45,035 nucleotides of DNA, taken from positions 1-45,035 of the IMG/VR virus record IMGVR_UViG_3300030331_003406, one strand, 5' to 3'. The position numbers were made by a program, and so were the translations under genes. This document shows, piece after piece, positions 27,449-35,040 of this stretch. The stretch comes from a virus. A model generated the notes under the pieces. That model saw only the letters and a list, made by a program, of their open reading frames with translations, was not told the origin of the DNA and did not search any database. Within the stretch, counting starts at the first letter, position 1, and every line of letters starts with the position of its first letter.

Positions 27449-27981
27449 CTATTTCTTTCGTATTCAGGGTCTAATGTTTCTCCCGAATATTCTGAATCAT
27501 AAAACTTAGTTTGTTCGGGAACTTCGGATAATTCTTTTTCAAGAGCCGCTAACTTTTGATTAATTTCAACCATCTTATCCATAATTGCAGGTTGTTCGCT
27601 AATCTTTGCCTCTTTAATCTGCTTAGCCATACCAGAAAGCATGGTGGAAAGACCATCAATTTGACTAATTAACTTAACTCTTTTCTCATCATCTAAGAAA
27701 GGATTTGTTTCATAATCTTCAGGTAAAATGTTCTTTAATAACTTTACCATCTTTGTGATTTCTCCTGCATAAGCATGAAAAGTATCGGGGCCATCGTTTG
27801 ATTCGGCCTTGTAGTTATAATTTTCAGCCTTTGGTCGCTTTAATTTAAACGCTTCTGATTCATCATCCATAGGATTTCTATTATTATCCATCAGCGATTG
27901 ATAAAGTATTTCCTTTGCATCTCTCGCTTTTTCAATCATAAGACTAATTTTTCTTTCTTCTCTTGTAACTCTCTCAGGCAT
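27445..27981 (-). CDS. helical charged protein of unknown function
   Basis: A 178-residue, charged, mostly helical protein. The second half has a coiled-coil pattern (MDKMVEINQKLAALEKELSE). Its stop overlaps the DNA ligase start region, so the two are co-translated. Position among the portal/scaffold genes suggests an assembly or internal head protein. No motif is recognised. Confidence 0.65.
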   Translation of the reverse strand: MPERVTREERKISLMIEKARDAKEILYQSLMDNNRNPMDDESEAFKLKRPKAENYNYKAESNDGPDTFHAYAGEITKMVKLLKNILPEDYETNPFLDDEKRVKLISQIDGLSTMLSGMAKQIKEAKISEQPAIMDKMVEINQKLAALEKELSEVPEQTKFYDSEYSGETLDPEYERNR

Positions 27982-27986
27982 TTAAA

Positions 27987-28232
27987 TCACTCCATCTTTG
28001 AAACCATCTTATGAATTTCAGACCAATCCATACTTGAAACATCAGTAGTAGGTAATGAATCAATACCGCCAACGGTATTATCCATAGCAGGAGTAGGACT
28101 TTCAGAAATAACCAAACCTGCTTTCATTAGAAGACTATCTTTTGCATAAATGGTCTTTTCTAATGCTTCAACCTTAGCAGTTAAAGCCTTAATGATTTCT
28201 AATACATCTTTGTTAATACTTTCTTCTGTCAT
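27987..28232 (-). CDS. small coiled-coil protein sharing the scaffold C-terminal motif
   Basis: An 81-residue protein. The N-terminal half is a coiled coil (LEIIKALTAKVEALEKTIY), the middle is a Ser/Thr/Pro linker, and the end reads M-D-W-S-E-I-H-K-M-V, nearly identical to the scaffold ending M-D-W-A-D-I-H-K-M-V at 23.6 kb. This looks like a mini-scaffold: a coiled coil joined by a linker to the putative capsid-binding peptide. It could regulate scaffold assembly or bridge another head protein to the shell. The shared motif is seen directly; the function is inference. Confidence 0.7.
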   Translation of the reverse strand: MTEESINKDVLEIIKALTAKVEALEKTIYAKDSLLMKAGLVISESPTPAMDNTVGGIDSLPTTDVSSMDWSEIHKMVSKME

Positions 28233-28594
28233 CTCTTTTCCTCCTTCTTTCCTCTTGGATGGACTAAATCTCTTAATTGCCTATAAAGAAGTTCATACTC
28301 TTTACGAAGTTTGGTAGCAGTGGCCACTATATCAATGTTCCTTTCATCCATTGACTTCATTTTCTTGTTTAACTTCTTATCTGATTTAACCAATTCTAAT
28401 TCTTTAAGAGTAGAAATTAATTCACCCAGTTTAGTAAAGTCTTGACCAAAAAATTCTGTTGGTTCAGCCGCTTGAAGTGTTTTCTTTAACTTCTTTCTTC
28501 CTTTAGCATCTAACGAATCAAGAAGTTTCTTAGGTCTTTTTTTCTCTTCTTTGAGAATAAAATCTTCTCCCTCTCCATAGTAATCCCATGTCAT
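28229..28594 (-). CDS. small basic helical protein
   Basis: A 121-residue Lys-rich helical protein that starts MTWDYYGEGEDFILKEEKKR. It has a Trp at position 3 and an I-L-K at 13-15, so it is only a distant match to the W-x-x-I-L-K tag. The start and stop overlap both neighbours by one to four bases. The function is unknown; its place between coiled-coil head proteins suggests an assembly or internal head component. Confidence 0.6.
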   Translation of the reverse strand: MTWDYYGEGEDFILKEEKKRPKKLLDSLDAKGRKKLKKTLQAAEPTEFFGQDFTKLGELISTLKELELVKSDKKLNKKMKSMDERNIDIVATATKLRKEYELLYRQLRDLVHPRGKKEEKR

Positions 28595-30222
28595 TATTCT
28601 TCCTCTCCGCTAGCAAGACTCTTTAATTCTTCAATAATGCCTCCTAATGCATTTGACCTTTCTTGATACTTTTCAGATGCTTCTTCAAATTCAGTCATTT
28701 TAGCAGCATTAAGAGTGGGGAATCCTTCAAAAACACCGTCCACTACCCTAACATCAGGATTTTCCATCATAAATTCAGTAAAACCTTGAGTGATTTCCCC
28801 TTCTGATTCACGGGTAATTTTAGCCATTTGATTAGAATATCTCCTTAGATAAGACAACAAATTAATGCCTTTTGTCAATTTTTTCTTAACAGGAGTAGAA
28901 GGCTCTAATTCTCTAAACATTCCCAAAAACTTTCCGAGTTCTTTAACATTTTCATCTTGGTCAAAAGCATCGAGGTCTGTCTTTAATCGCTCAAGTTTTC
29001 TTCTTTCTTGAGCAATCTCTCTTTCTAATTCTTGAGTGGCTTCACTTACATATTTTTCTCTATTTTGGTTAATATCATTAAAAGTATTAGTTAAAGCCTG
29101 AATATCCTTAACTCTTCCCGAAGATATGACTCTTTTAAGCGAAGCATTTAATTTACTAATTTTTCTAGAAACAATTTTATCTTTATCTTTAAGGATTTCT
29201 TCTAATTGTTTGATTTTGTTTTCAAGAAATACTCTAGTTGTCATAATCTGTCTATTATTAGTTTGAACAGCCTCAACCTTTCTTAACGCTCTTTCATACT
29301 GAGTATTCACGCCTAAATCAACATTTTTCTTTTTGGCTCTTTCCATCATGAGTAGTCTTTCTCTTTTGACTCTTGGCCTATCAACAAGTGCTCTTGGTTT
29401 TCTTCCATATGGGTCTTTTTGAGTATATAATATTTCAAAGACCTTTAAGAAATCAATTGGTTCTTTTCCTTCAACTTCATATGTTAAATCTAAAATACTT
29501 TTAAGCATTCTATCTATTCTATTAACATCAATATCTTTTCCTGTTCTTTCTTCTTCTCTTTGGGTTCTACTTATATTATATTTTTTACCAGTCAAAATCC
29601 CATCAACTAAAAGTTTTCCATACTTATTATTTAAGTAATCAGGGTCTTTCTTAATTAGTGTTAAAGTAGAAAGTAATTTACCAGTAGCAGCAGAAGAACC
29701 CAATTTAAGATACTCTTTCATAGCCCCTCTAACTACGGTGACTTTTCTCGTTTTATTTCTTATTCTCTTTTCAATAACTTGAACATTTGCTTTTTCAGCG
29801 ATATCTAAAAGAATATCTTTTTGATAATCTAATAAAGATAATTCTTTATAAGCATCTTTTTCTTCAGATTGCCTATCAATTCTTGAACCATAGGCTTCCT
29901 CTTCTAATCTCGCTTGTCTTCCTGCTTCATCAGAATAGATTTCTTCTTCAGTTGTTAAATCAGATTCGCCTTCTTCAAGACTTGATTGTTCATCAGCCCT
30001 TTGTTCTTCAGCCCTTCTTTCTTCTTCCTCTTCTTCATTCTTAGCAATCTTAATGTATCTACGATATTCAATCATGTTTTGAGAAGTAAGATTATTTACT
30101 AATGAATCCTTAATTAAAGAAACATTAGCCCCCTCATTAACTAATAAAGAGGTCTCTTCATCTAAATTAGCCTTTCTTAAAACACTTATCAACGACTTAT
30201 CTTTGGCTAATTCATAAAACAT
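28594..30222 (-). CDS. large coiled-coil protein of the head region
   Basis: A 542-residue, highly charged protein with a Glu/Arg/Gln-rich segment (about residues 60-120) and long coiled-coil stretches (about 330-430, rich in Leu-Glu-Lys heptads). It follows the portal and two small proteins. The size and composition fit an internal core, scaffold-like or ejected virion protein, but no enzyme or binding motif is seen. The ATG lies behind a TTTGAGGTGATTAA site. Confidence 0.65.
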   Translation of the reverse strand: MFYELAKDKSLISVLRKANLDEETSLLVNEGANVSLIKDSLVNNLTSQNMIEYRRYIKIAKNEEEEEERRAEEQRADEQSSLEEGESDLTTEEEIYSDEAGRQARLEEEAYGSRIDRQSEEKDAYKELSLLDYQKDILLDIAEKANVQVIEKRIRNKTRKVTVVRGAMKEYLKLGSSAATGKLLSTLTLIKKDPDYLNNKYGKLLVDGILTGKKYNISRTQREEERTGKDIDVNRIDRMLKSILDLTYEVEGKEPIDFLKVFEILYTQKDPYGRKPRALVDRPRVKRERLLMMERAKKKNVDLGVNTQYERALRKVEAVQTNNRQIMTTRVFLENKIKQLEEILKDKDKIVSRKISKLNASLKRVISSGRVKDIQALTNTFNDINQNREKYVSEATQELEREIAQERRKLERLKTDLDAFDQDENVKELGKFLGMFRELEPSTPVKKKLTKGINLLSYLRRYSNQMAKITRESEGEITQGFTEFMMENPDVRVVDGVFEGFPTLNAAKMTEFEEASEKYQERSNALGGIIEELKSLASGEEE

Positions 30223-30231
30223 TTAATCACC

Positions 30232-30456
30232 TCAAAAGGGAATATTTTCTTTCTTTCCTCTTTTCTTAGAGGGTAATAGAATAACATCAGGATTATCTGC
30301 CGAAGAAGGCATAGCCTTATGAGAAGTATCTGGTGGTAATCCGACAGACATATCACGGTTCTTCTTTACTTTATTGTTCTGTTGTGCAGTTAAAGCCTTT
30401 ACTTGGGCTAGTTCTTTTGTTAATCTTCTTTGCTTTTGGTTTAAATCTTCACTCAT
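30232..30456 (-). CDS. small charged protein of unknown function
   Basis: A 74-residue protein with an N-terminal coiled-coil helix (NQKQRRLTKELAQVKALTAQ) and a flexible basic end (PSKKRGKKENIPF). It overlaps the preceding tagged protein by four bases. It lies in the head-assembly segment. No family is recognised. Confidence 0.6.
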   Translation of the reverse strand: MSEDLNQKQRRLTKELAQVKALTAQQNNKVKKNRDMSVGLPPDTSHKAMPSSADNPDVILLPSKKRGKKENIPF

Positions 30457-30737
30457 ATTTTCGCCTCCATTAAATTTCCTTGTGTTCTTTCTAAAATTTC
30501 AATAAGTTCTTCTTTTGACATTCTATAAATTTTTTCTGTAATAGCATCTACTAAATCTTCTCTTGTCATTTCAGCCAAATTATCCAATCTTTCTCCAAAC
30601 ATAGAATCAAATGAAGGGTCATCTGTTCTTCCTACGGGAGTTATGCTGGGCTTTCCACCAGACATTCTTGTTTGTGGCTTTTGTCGAGATTTATCTCTAA
30701 TTTGTTTTCTTTTACTAATTAATTCTCTCCAATTCAT
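30453..30737 (-). CDS. W-tagged small helical protein after the portal
   Basis: About 94 residues. The ATG at 30737 follows the portal stop by one base and has AAAGGAGAG upstream, so it is preferred over an ATG at 30788 that would overlap the portal by 50 bases. From this start the protein begins M-N-W-R-E-L-I-S-K, a variant of the W-x-x-I-L-K tag. The middle is polar with basic patches, and the end is helical (REDLVDAITEKIYRMSKEEL). The function is unknown; if the tag is a capsid address, this is an internal virion protein. Confidence 0.65.
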   Translation of the reverse strand: MNWRELISKRKQIRDKSRQKPQTRMSGGKPSITPVGRTDDPSFDSMFGERLDNLAEMTREDLVDAITEKIYRMSKEELIEILERTQGNLMEAKI

Positions 30738-30738
30738 C

Positions 30739-32379
30739 TTAACCAACTCTCCTTTCTGTTCTTCTGTCGTTATTTTGATTTCCAGCATCTAATGGCAATC
30801 CCGACATCCTCTTATCGGGGGCTACGCTCATGGAGGGTTTATTTCTTGTGGTCGCAGGGTTCTCCTGTGGCTTACTTCCACCCTGTAAAGCCTGTTCCTG
30901 CATTTGACCCATTTGCGAAGCATCAATGTTTGTTCCTGCATAGGGGTCAGTTTCCGTTTTTTCTTCTTCTCCCTGTCCTTCAGGTTTTTCTTCGGGTTCA
31001 GGTTTTTTAAACGTAAATTGACCATCTTCATCCATATCAACTTCAAATCCTAAATTTTTTGTTGATGCAGCGATATTGACTTCAATCTCACGCTTACGAA
31101 GAACTGCGATTTCATCCTCCTCTTCGCTTGGTGGTAGTTTTAAATTCCAATCTGTAATACCAAATTGTTTTACAAGGAATGGGAAAACATAATTATTATA
31201 GACAGTCTGTGCCTTTTGAACGGCTCTATTTGTAACAAGAATTTGCATACCTTCATTGTTTAATCCACCGCTTGTGGTATTATCAGCCATGAATACCTTG
31301 CTTACACCATAAAATGCTGAGATTCTATCTCTCAAATCATCCTTAACAGACACATAATCCATCTCTTTGAGACTGTCCATGAATTTAATCCATTCAACCG
31401 CACCTTTTCCTCCTTCGGCTTCAATTCCCATAACAGGAATAAAGTGCGGGTCTGCCTCCATTTTTTCTTTTACTGAACGCCAAAAGGAACGCATTGAATC
31501 CATATTTCTGGTTTGAACTGCAAGTAACCCTCTCGGCATTCTACTCTTAGTATATGATTGATTAACATAGTTCTCCATAGCAATAAGAGTCATAATATTA
31601 TTAAACAAAGTAATAACTGGAGACATACCATAAAGACGAGAAGGACTATATTTACTAAAGTGCAACACTTCTCCTTTCAAAAAGTGTTGGTCATCTCCTT
31701 TTACTCTATTAACATAATGAACAGGAAATAGACTACTACCGCAAACTTCACATTTTTCATGCGGGTCTTTATGAATAACACCACGATGATTTACACAGGT
31801 AAATCCTTTCGTTCCTCTTTGTCCATTTTCATCACTATAAATAAACATAGTAACTGGGTCGCCCCGATAAACTTCTTTAATGCGGTGCATTCTAATTTTA
31901 CCATTGCCATCAATAAAATACTCTTTAACAAGAACGATGTAAGCATCATCCATAATGTTTAAATCATCTTCAAGTTCCTGCAATACATCAATAAATAATT
32001 GTTCAGATTTATTTACATAACCTTCAATGAATTTCTCAGCGTATTCTAATTGTTTAACATCAGGAATTTTTAAATCAGAAGATTCACACCTTGAACATTC
32101 TTGGACTGGTCTTTTATGTTCTTTACCACAATTATTACATCTTGCTTCATATGCCTTTTCCCAAACATAACCTCTTCTGAATACTTCTTGTTTTAACTGA
32201 GTAATACAAGTTCTCGCAATAACTGATTGATTAACAATATTATAGATAATTGGGCCAGTCATCATGTGATTGGTTTCTCTTTCCTGAATACCCATATTGT
32301 AGACTTTTCTATCGGCAGGTTTAGGAGTTTGTCTCCTAAACAAGTTAGTGATACTAAATCTTCTTTTTTCTTCAACCAT
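30739..32379 (-). CDS. portal protein with two zinc-binding inserts
   Basis: A 546-residue portal, the dodecameric channel through which DNA is packaged. The segment YSPSRLYGMSPVITLFNNIM is typical of phage portals (D/S-P-x-x-x-Y-G-x-S), as is the helical wing that follows and the SAFYGVSKVFMADNT-type loop. Two Cys clusters are inserted in the wing part: C81-x-x-C84...C95-x-x-C98 and C195-x-x-H198...C210-x-x-C213, each able to hold a zinc ion. The C-terminus is low complexity (Pro/Glu/Gln/Asn-rich). Zinc clusters are not usual in characterised portals such as HK97 or P22. The portal call is strong; zinc binding is inferred from spacing. Confidence 0.85.
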   Translation of the reverse strand: MVEEKRRFSITNLFRRQTPKPADRKVYNMGIQERETNHMMTGPIIYNIVNQSVIARTCITQLKQEVFRRGYVWEKAYEARCNNCGKEHKRPVQECSRCESSDLKIPDVKQLEYAEKFIEGYVNKSEQLFIDVLQELEDDLNIMDDAYIVLVKEYFIDGNGKIRMHRIKEVYRGDPVTMFIYSDENGQRGTKGFTCVNHRGVIHKDPHEKCEVCGSSLFPVHYVNRVKGDDQHFLKGEVLHFSKYSPSRLYGMSPVITLFNNIMTLIAMENYVNQSYTKSRMPRGLLAVQTRNMDSMRSFWRSVKEKMEADPHFIPVMGIEAEGGKGAVEWIKFMDSLKEMDYVSVKDDLRDRISAFYGVSKVFMADNTTSGGLNNEGMQILVTNRAVQKAQTVYNNYVFPFLVKQFGITDWNLKLPPSEEEDEIAVLRKREIEVNIAASTKNLGFEVDMDEDGQFTFKKPEPEEKPEGQGEEEKTETDPYAGTNIDASQMGQMQEQALQGGSKPQENPATTRNKPSMSVAPDKRMSGLPLDAGNQNNDRRTERRVG

Positions 32380-32432
32380 GAATTACACCCCCTGTTTTAA
32401 TCCTACGCTATCCTTGCCTATCAACGCTTCGG

Positions 32433-32672
32433 TCATGGTTGGCCTCTATCCTCTATGTCATATCTTTCGTTGCTTGAACGAAGCATTTCATCTAAAATAC
32501 CCTTTAAATAGGTGGCTCTATTTTCAGGTTTTCTAAATCCTAACTTTAAATAATAAATAACCATTCTTTGATTGATAGAGGCAAGATTAGAATATCTAAC
32601 ATATTTAGTTCTATCTCTTGGCAATTCATCATTTAGAATACCTTCTTTTAATTTTTTCCATGTCATTGCCAT
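32433..32672 (-). CDS. small W-tagged-like protein
   Basis: A 79-residue protein starting MAMTWKKLKEGIL, a weaker match to the W-x-x-I-L-K tag. The rest is polar with Tyr and Arg (RTKYVRYSNLASINQRMVIYYLKLG) and may be a small DNA-contacting fold. It overlaps the zinc peptide upstream by 10 bases. The 53 bases between it and the portal hold only a GGGGGTG ribosome binding site. The function is unknown. Confidence 0.55.
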   Translation of the reverse strand: MAMTWKKLKEGILNDELPRDRTKYVRYSNLASINQRMVIYYLKLGFRKPENRATYLKGILDEMLRSSNERYDIEDRGQP

Positions 32673-32800
32673 TTTGATTCACTCATCCCTTTTGGTTTGC
32701 CATGTGCAATCCAACATAAATTGCAGAATCCAAATGGTTTATCTCCAAATGCGTAACATATGCCGCAATACATAAAATTATGATTTCCTAATACTTTCAA
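32663..32800 (-). CDS. 45-residue zinc-ribbon-like peptide
   Basis: A frame too short for common gene callers. Starting at TTG (overlapping the upstream TGA, with AAGGTGG at good spacing), it encodes C12-x-x-C15 and C26-x-x-C29 with His33, a compact zinc-ribbon or knuckle pattern. It ends by overlapping the start of the next gene by 10 bases. An ATG at 32773 would also include all four Cys. Four correctly spaced cysteines in so short a frame argue that it is real. The role is unknown, perhaps nucleic acid or protein binding. Confidence 0.6.
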   Translation of the reverse strand: MKVLGNHNFMYCGICYAFGDKPFGFCNLCWIAHGKPKGMSESKWQ

Positions 32801-33081
32801 CAGTTCCACCTTCTTCGGGCGGCTCTTGCTTTTTCACTATAAGTTCCGTCGGCTCGTTTAAATCCTCTTGACCTCGCACAGAAAGATTTACGCCTTTTTG
32901 CTGCTTTGCTGCCTCTTTTTAATTTACTTGGTTTAGTAGTAACTGGTGGCTTTAAATTAGAACCTTGTTCACGCTTAAACTTGGCACGACCTTTAGCACT
33001 TAATCCACCTGTTCTTGCGTGAATCTTTTTGTTATAACCCTTGAAAGGTTTCTTCTTAAGAATTTCTTGCCATTCTTCCAT
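32797..33081 (-). CDS. W-tagged basic protein, DUF6321-like
   Basis: A 94-residue, extremely basic protein: M-E-E-W-Q-E-I-L-K tag, then ARTGGLSAKGRAKFKREQGS, a Lys/Arg-rich middle, KSFCARSRGFK, and an RRRWNC end. From memory this pattern belongs to a small protein family common in phage genomes (annotated as DUF6321 or similar), which normally lacks the N-terminal tag. High positive charge suggests DNA binding inside the head. The ATG has an AGAGGGTGATATA site. The family resemblance was not checked by search. Confidence 0.65.
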   Translation of the reverse strand: MEEWQEILKKKPFKGYNKKIHARTGGLSAKGRAKFKREQGSNLKPPVTTKPSKLKRGSKAAKRRKSFCARSRGFKRADGTYSEKARAARRRWNC

Positions 33082-33085
33082 TATA

Positions 33086-33589
33086 TCACCCTCTTTGCAT
33101 ATTTGTTCCAGTTTGCCTCATAGAAGGAAGAGAGGAAACTCCTTGTGAACCAATTGCTCTTTTTGCTTGGTCAAGGTCTTGTTGAGTTATTGGTCTATTA
33201 TTAAATTTATAAACCCGTTTCATTTCATTCTTAAGTCTTTTTCCATACTGTTTAAAGGCTTGATTATATGCAAATTTTACATTATCATCTTGAAATTGAA
33301 GTCCAAATTTTTCAATATCTTCTGGTTTATGAGTATAAATATCTCCATCTTCGTGCATAAAGATTTTACCTTCCTTTCTTAACTTAGATAGGGCTTGTTT
33401 GATTTTTGATTCTTTGCCGAATTGCTTTAGGTTTTTCATTCCCAATGCTCCGCCTTCCTTCTCTATCTCTCTAAGAATTTGACGCTCTAATTTTGCCATT
33501 TTCATTCTAGGACTGATATTCATAAAATCAGTCATTTCATCAGGGTCTTCCTTAAATGGTTTTTTTAATATATTTTGCCAGTTAGTCAT
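33086..33589 (-). CDS. W-tagged protein with winged-helix-like segment
   Basis: About 167 residues. The ATG at 33589 (AGGTGATAAGT upstream) gives M-T-N-W-Q-N-I-L-K-K at the very start; a GTG nine bases earlier is less likely. Residues about 35-90 (KMAKLERQILREIEKEGGAL, then IKQALSKLRKEGKIFMHEDG) look like a winged helix-turn-helix. The rest is basic and helical. It could be a DNA-binding protein delivered with the virion, for example to control host or viral genes on entry. That idea depends on the tag being a packaging signal. Confidence 0.65.
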   Translation of the reverse strand: MTNWQNILKKPFKEDPDEMTDFMNISPRMKMAKLERQILREIEKEGGALGMKNLKQFGKESKIKQALSKLRKEGKIFMHEDGDIYTHKPEDIEKFGLQFQDDNVKFAYNQAFKQYGKRLKNEMKRVYKFNNRPITQQDLDQAKRAIGSQGVSSLPSMRQTGTNMQRG

Positions 33590-34271
33590 ACTTATCACCT
33601 ATCATATAGCCTAATTTTTTTCCTGCTTGAATATCACTTGGATAATGACTTCCCATTTGCATTCTTGATAAAGAAATCCTATCTGCCATTTCTTTAAGTT
33701 CTTTCCTTTTGTTTGGGTATTTCTTTCCTAATACTTTTTCTAATCCATGAGCCAACATTGAGTGTCCACTTGGAAATGCAGGAGTATCATCTGTTTTTGT
33801 TTTTGTTGTTTGAATTTTATCTGAAATTTCGTGAGGTCGTGGTCTTTGATATTTCATTTTTAAAGAGATGGCATAATAGTTTATGTCCTTCATAAAATCT
33901 TCATAATCTTTTTTATTTGCATCAACTATTTTAAACATTTCTATTTCTGGTTTTAAGTCAGAATCTTTCATTTGTTTTGGTGTAAGTTTCTTTTTTTTCA
34001 TAACCTTTAATATAGCAGGTATTTCTGTTTCCTCTTTTGGATAACTCATTTTTGGAATATCTAACTTTATTTTAGGACTCCTTTGTAAAATTTTACTTTT
34101 ATCCTTTGATAACTTTCCTTGCCAAGTTCTTTTTTTAAGAATATCAAACCAACTTTTTTTAACATAACCACTAGCATAAGCCGCCTGTGCAACTTGAACC
34201 GCTTTCTTTCTTGTTTTAAATGGGCCTTTTGAACCCCAATAAAAGCCGTCCTTCTTTTTGGTTATTGGCAC
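33582..34271 (-). CDS. W-tagged PAP2-type phosphatase
   Basis: A 229-residue enzyme of the type-2 phosphatidic acid phosphatase / class A acid phosphatase / haloperoxidase superfamily. All three motifs are complete: K138-x6-R145-P146, P167-S-G-H170 and S202-R203-x5-H209-x3-D213. His209 would be the nucleophile and His170 the acid. No signal peptide or membrane segment is seen, unlike lipid-acting PAP2 enzymes. Residues 8-36 (DGFYWGSKGPFKTRKKAVQV and on) form a small domain seen in phage proteins, and W41-F-D-I-L-K follows, an internal copy of the W-tag. The substrate could be lipid phosphate, nucleotide or pyrophosphate. It sits in a cluster of tagged small proteins. Enzyme class is highly likely. 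Confidence 0.85.
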   Translation of the reverse strand: MPITKKKDGFYWGSKGPFKTRKKAVQVAQAAYASGYVKKSWFDILKKRTWQGKLSKDKSKILQRSPKIKLDIPKMSYPKEETEIPAILKVMKKKKLTPKQMKDSDLKPEIEMFKIVDANKKDYEDFMKDINYYAISLKMKYQRPRPHEISDKIQTTKTKTDDTPAFPSGHSMLAHGLEKVLGKKYPNKRKELKEMADRISLSRMQMGSHYPSDIQAGKKLGYMIGDKYD

Positions 34272-34277
34272 TATTTA

Positions 34278-34415
34278 TCACTTCTCTTTTATTTTTTTAA
34301 CATATTCACGAATCCTTTTCGCTTGGCTAGTATGCATAGCAATTGCTTTATCTAACTCTTTAGCAATCTTTTCTAATTCGCTAACATCTTGTTTTAGTAT
34401 TTCTTCCCATTTCAT
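34278..34415 (-). CDS. 45-residue W-tagged helical peptide
   Basis: A frame below usual gene-calling limits. The ATG overlaps the preceding TGA (ATGA), with a GGAGAGGAT element upstream. It begins M-K-W-E-E-I-L-K, a perfect W-tag, and continues as one amphipathic helix (ELEKIAKELDKAIAMHTSQA) with a basic end. Tag plus a single coiled-coil helix resembles a stripped-down cargo or scaffold accessory. The function is unknown. Confidence 0.7.
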   Translation of the reverse strand: MKWEEILKQDVSELEKIAKELDKAIAMHTSQAKRIREYVKKIKEK

Positions 34416-34753
34416 TTCTTCATCCTCTCCGTTTTTCTTTTGCTTGATTCTTTTCTTGCTAAGGCTACCTTATGTGCTGCATTTAATCTCTTTTTTGTTT
34501 CAGGGTCTTTTGCTCTTTTAGCCGCCACTCTTGCTCTTTGTTCAACTAAGTTAATTATTTGTGATTGTCTCTTATGTGGTTTTGATTTAAACGAACCGCT
34601 TGCAAATGTTCCTCTTACATCTTTTGCTGTTTTAAACTTTACAGGAACAGTATCTTTTGGGTTTTCATCTGTATATAATCTTCTTGTTGAACCTTTTGGT
34701 TTCTTACCTGTTCCTTTCTTTGGGTCAGCCTTTAAGATTTTTTGCCACATCAT
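34412..34753 (-). CDS. W-tagged basic protein
   Basis: About 113 residues, very rich in Lys and Arg. The ATG at 34753 (or 34750) is chosen over a GTG at 34759 and gives M-M-W-Q-K-I-L-K at the start. Middle segment: RRLYTDENPKDTVPVKFKTA, then VRGTFASGSFKSKPHKRQSQ. It ends in a basic helix (AARVAAKRAKD... KERMKK-like). The charge suggests nucleic acid binding; with the tag it is a candidate internal head protein that neutralises DNA. Confidence 0.65.
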   Translation of the reverse strand: MMWQKILKADPKKGTGKKPKGSTRRLYTDENPKDTVPVKFKTAKDVRGTFASGSFKSKPHKRQSQIINLVEQRARVAAKRAKDPETKKRLNAAHKVALARKESSKRKTERMKK

Positions 34754-34755
34754 AA

Positions 34756-35040
34756 TCACTTTTGACTAAACTTCTTTCCTGTTGGAACATGCTGAATACC
34801 TTTTTTGCGACCTTTTCTCTTCTTTGCGTCTTGATACCTTAAGGTTTTTTTATCTGTTCTTTGATAAGTTGATTTCGGCATATATCTTCCTTTAGTCTTA
34901 GATGGTGCTTTTTTTCCTTTTGCTTTTGCTCGGTGTTGTTCAGCACTTCCCCAATCTTCATCAGTCCAAGTAGATAAGTCTTGTTGCCTTTTTGATTTGG
35001 CTTTAAGAATATTACGCCAATTAATTTTTATATCCGCCAC
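34756..35040 (-). CDS. W-tagged basic protein
   Basis: About 94 residues. The open frame extends upstream to 35106, but a GTG at 35040 behind AGAGGGC gives a normal small overlap with the preceding gene and places the tag near the start: V-A-D-I-K-I-N-W-R-N-I-L-K. The body is basic with Tyr/Thr/Gln (STWTDEDWGSAEQHRAKAKG, then GRYMPKSTYQRTDKKTLRYQ) and ends KKGIQHVPTGKKFSQK. It resembles small basic phage proteins of unknown function. It may condense DNA or be injected. Confidence 0.6.
   Translation of the reverse strand: MADIKINWRNILKAKSKRQQDLSTWTDEDWGSAEQHRAKAKGKKAPSKTKGRYMPKSTYQRTDKKTLRYQDAKKRKGRKKGIQHVPTGKKFSQK

Noticed and set aside
28229-28594. Counting the MTWDYY protein as W-tagged
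   Set aside because: The Trp is near the start, but the I-L-K comes ten residues later, so the spacing of the motif is not kept.
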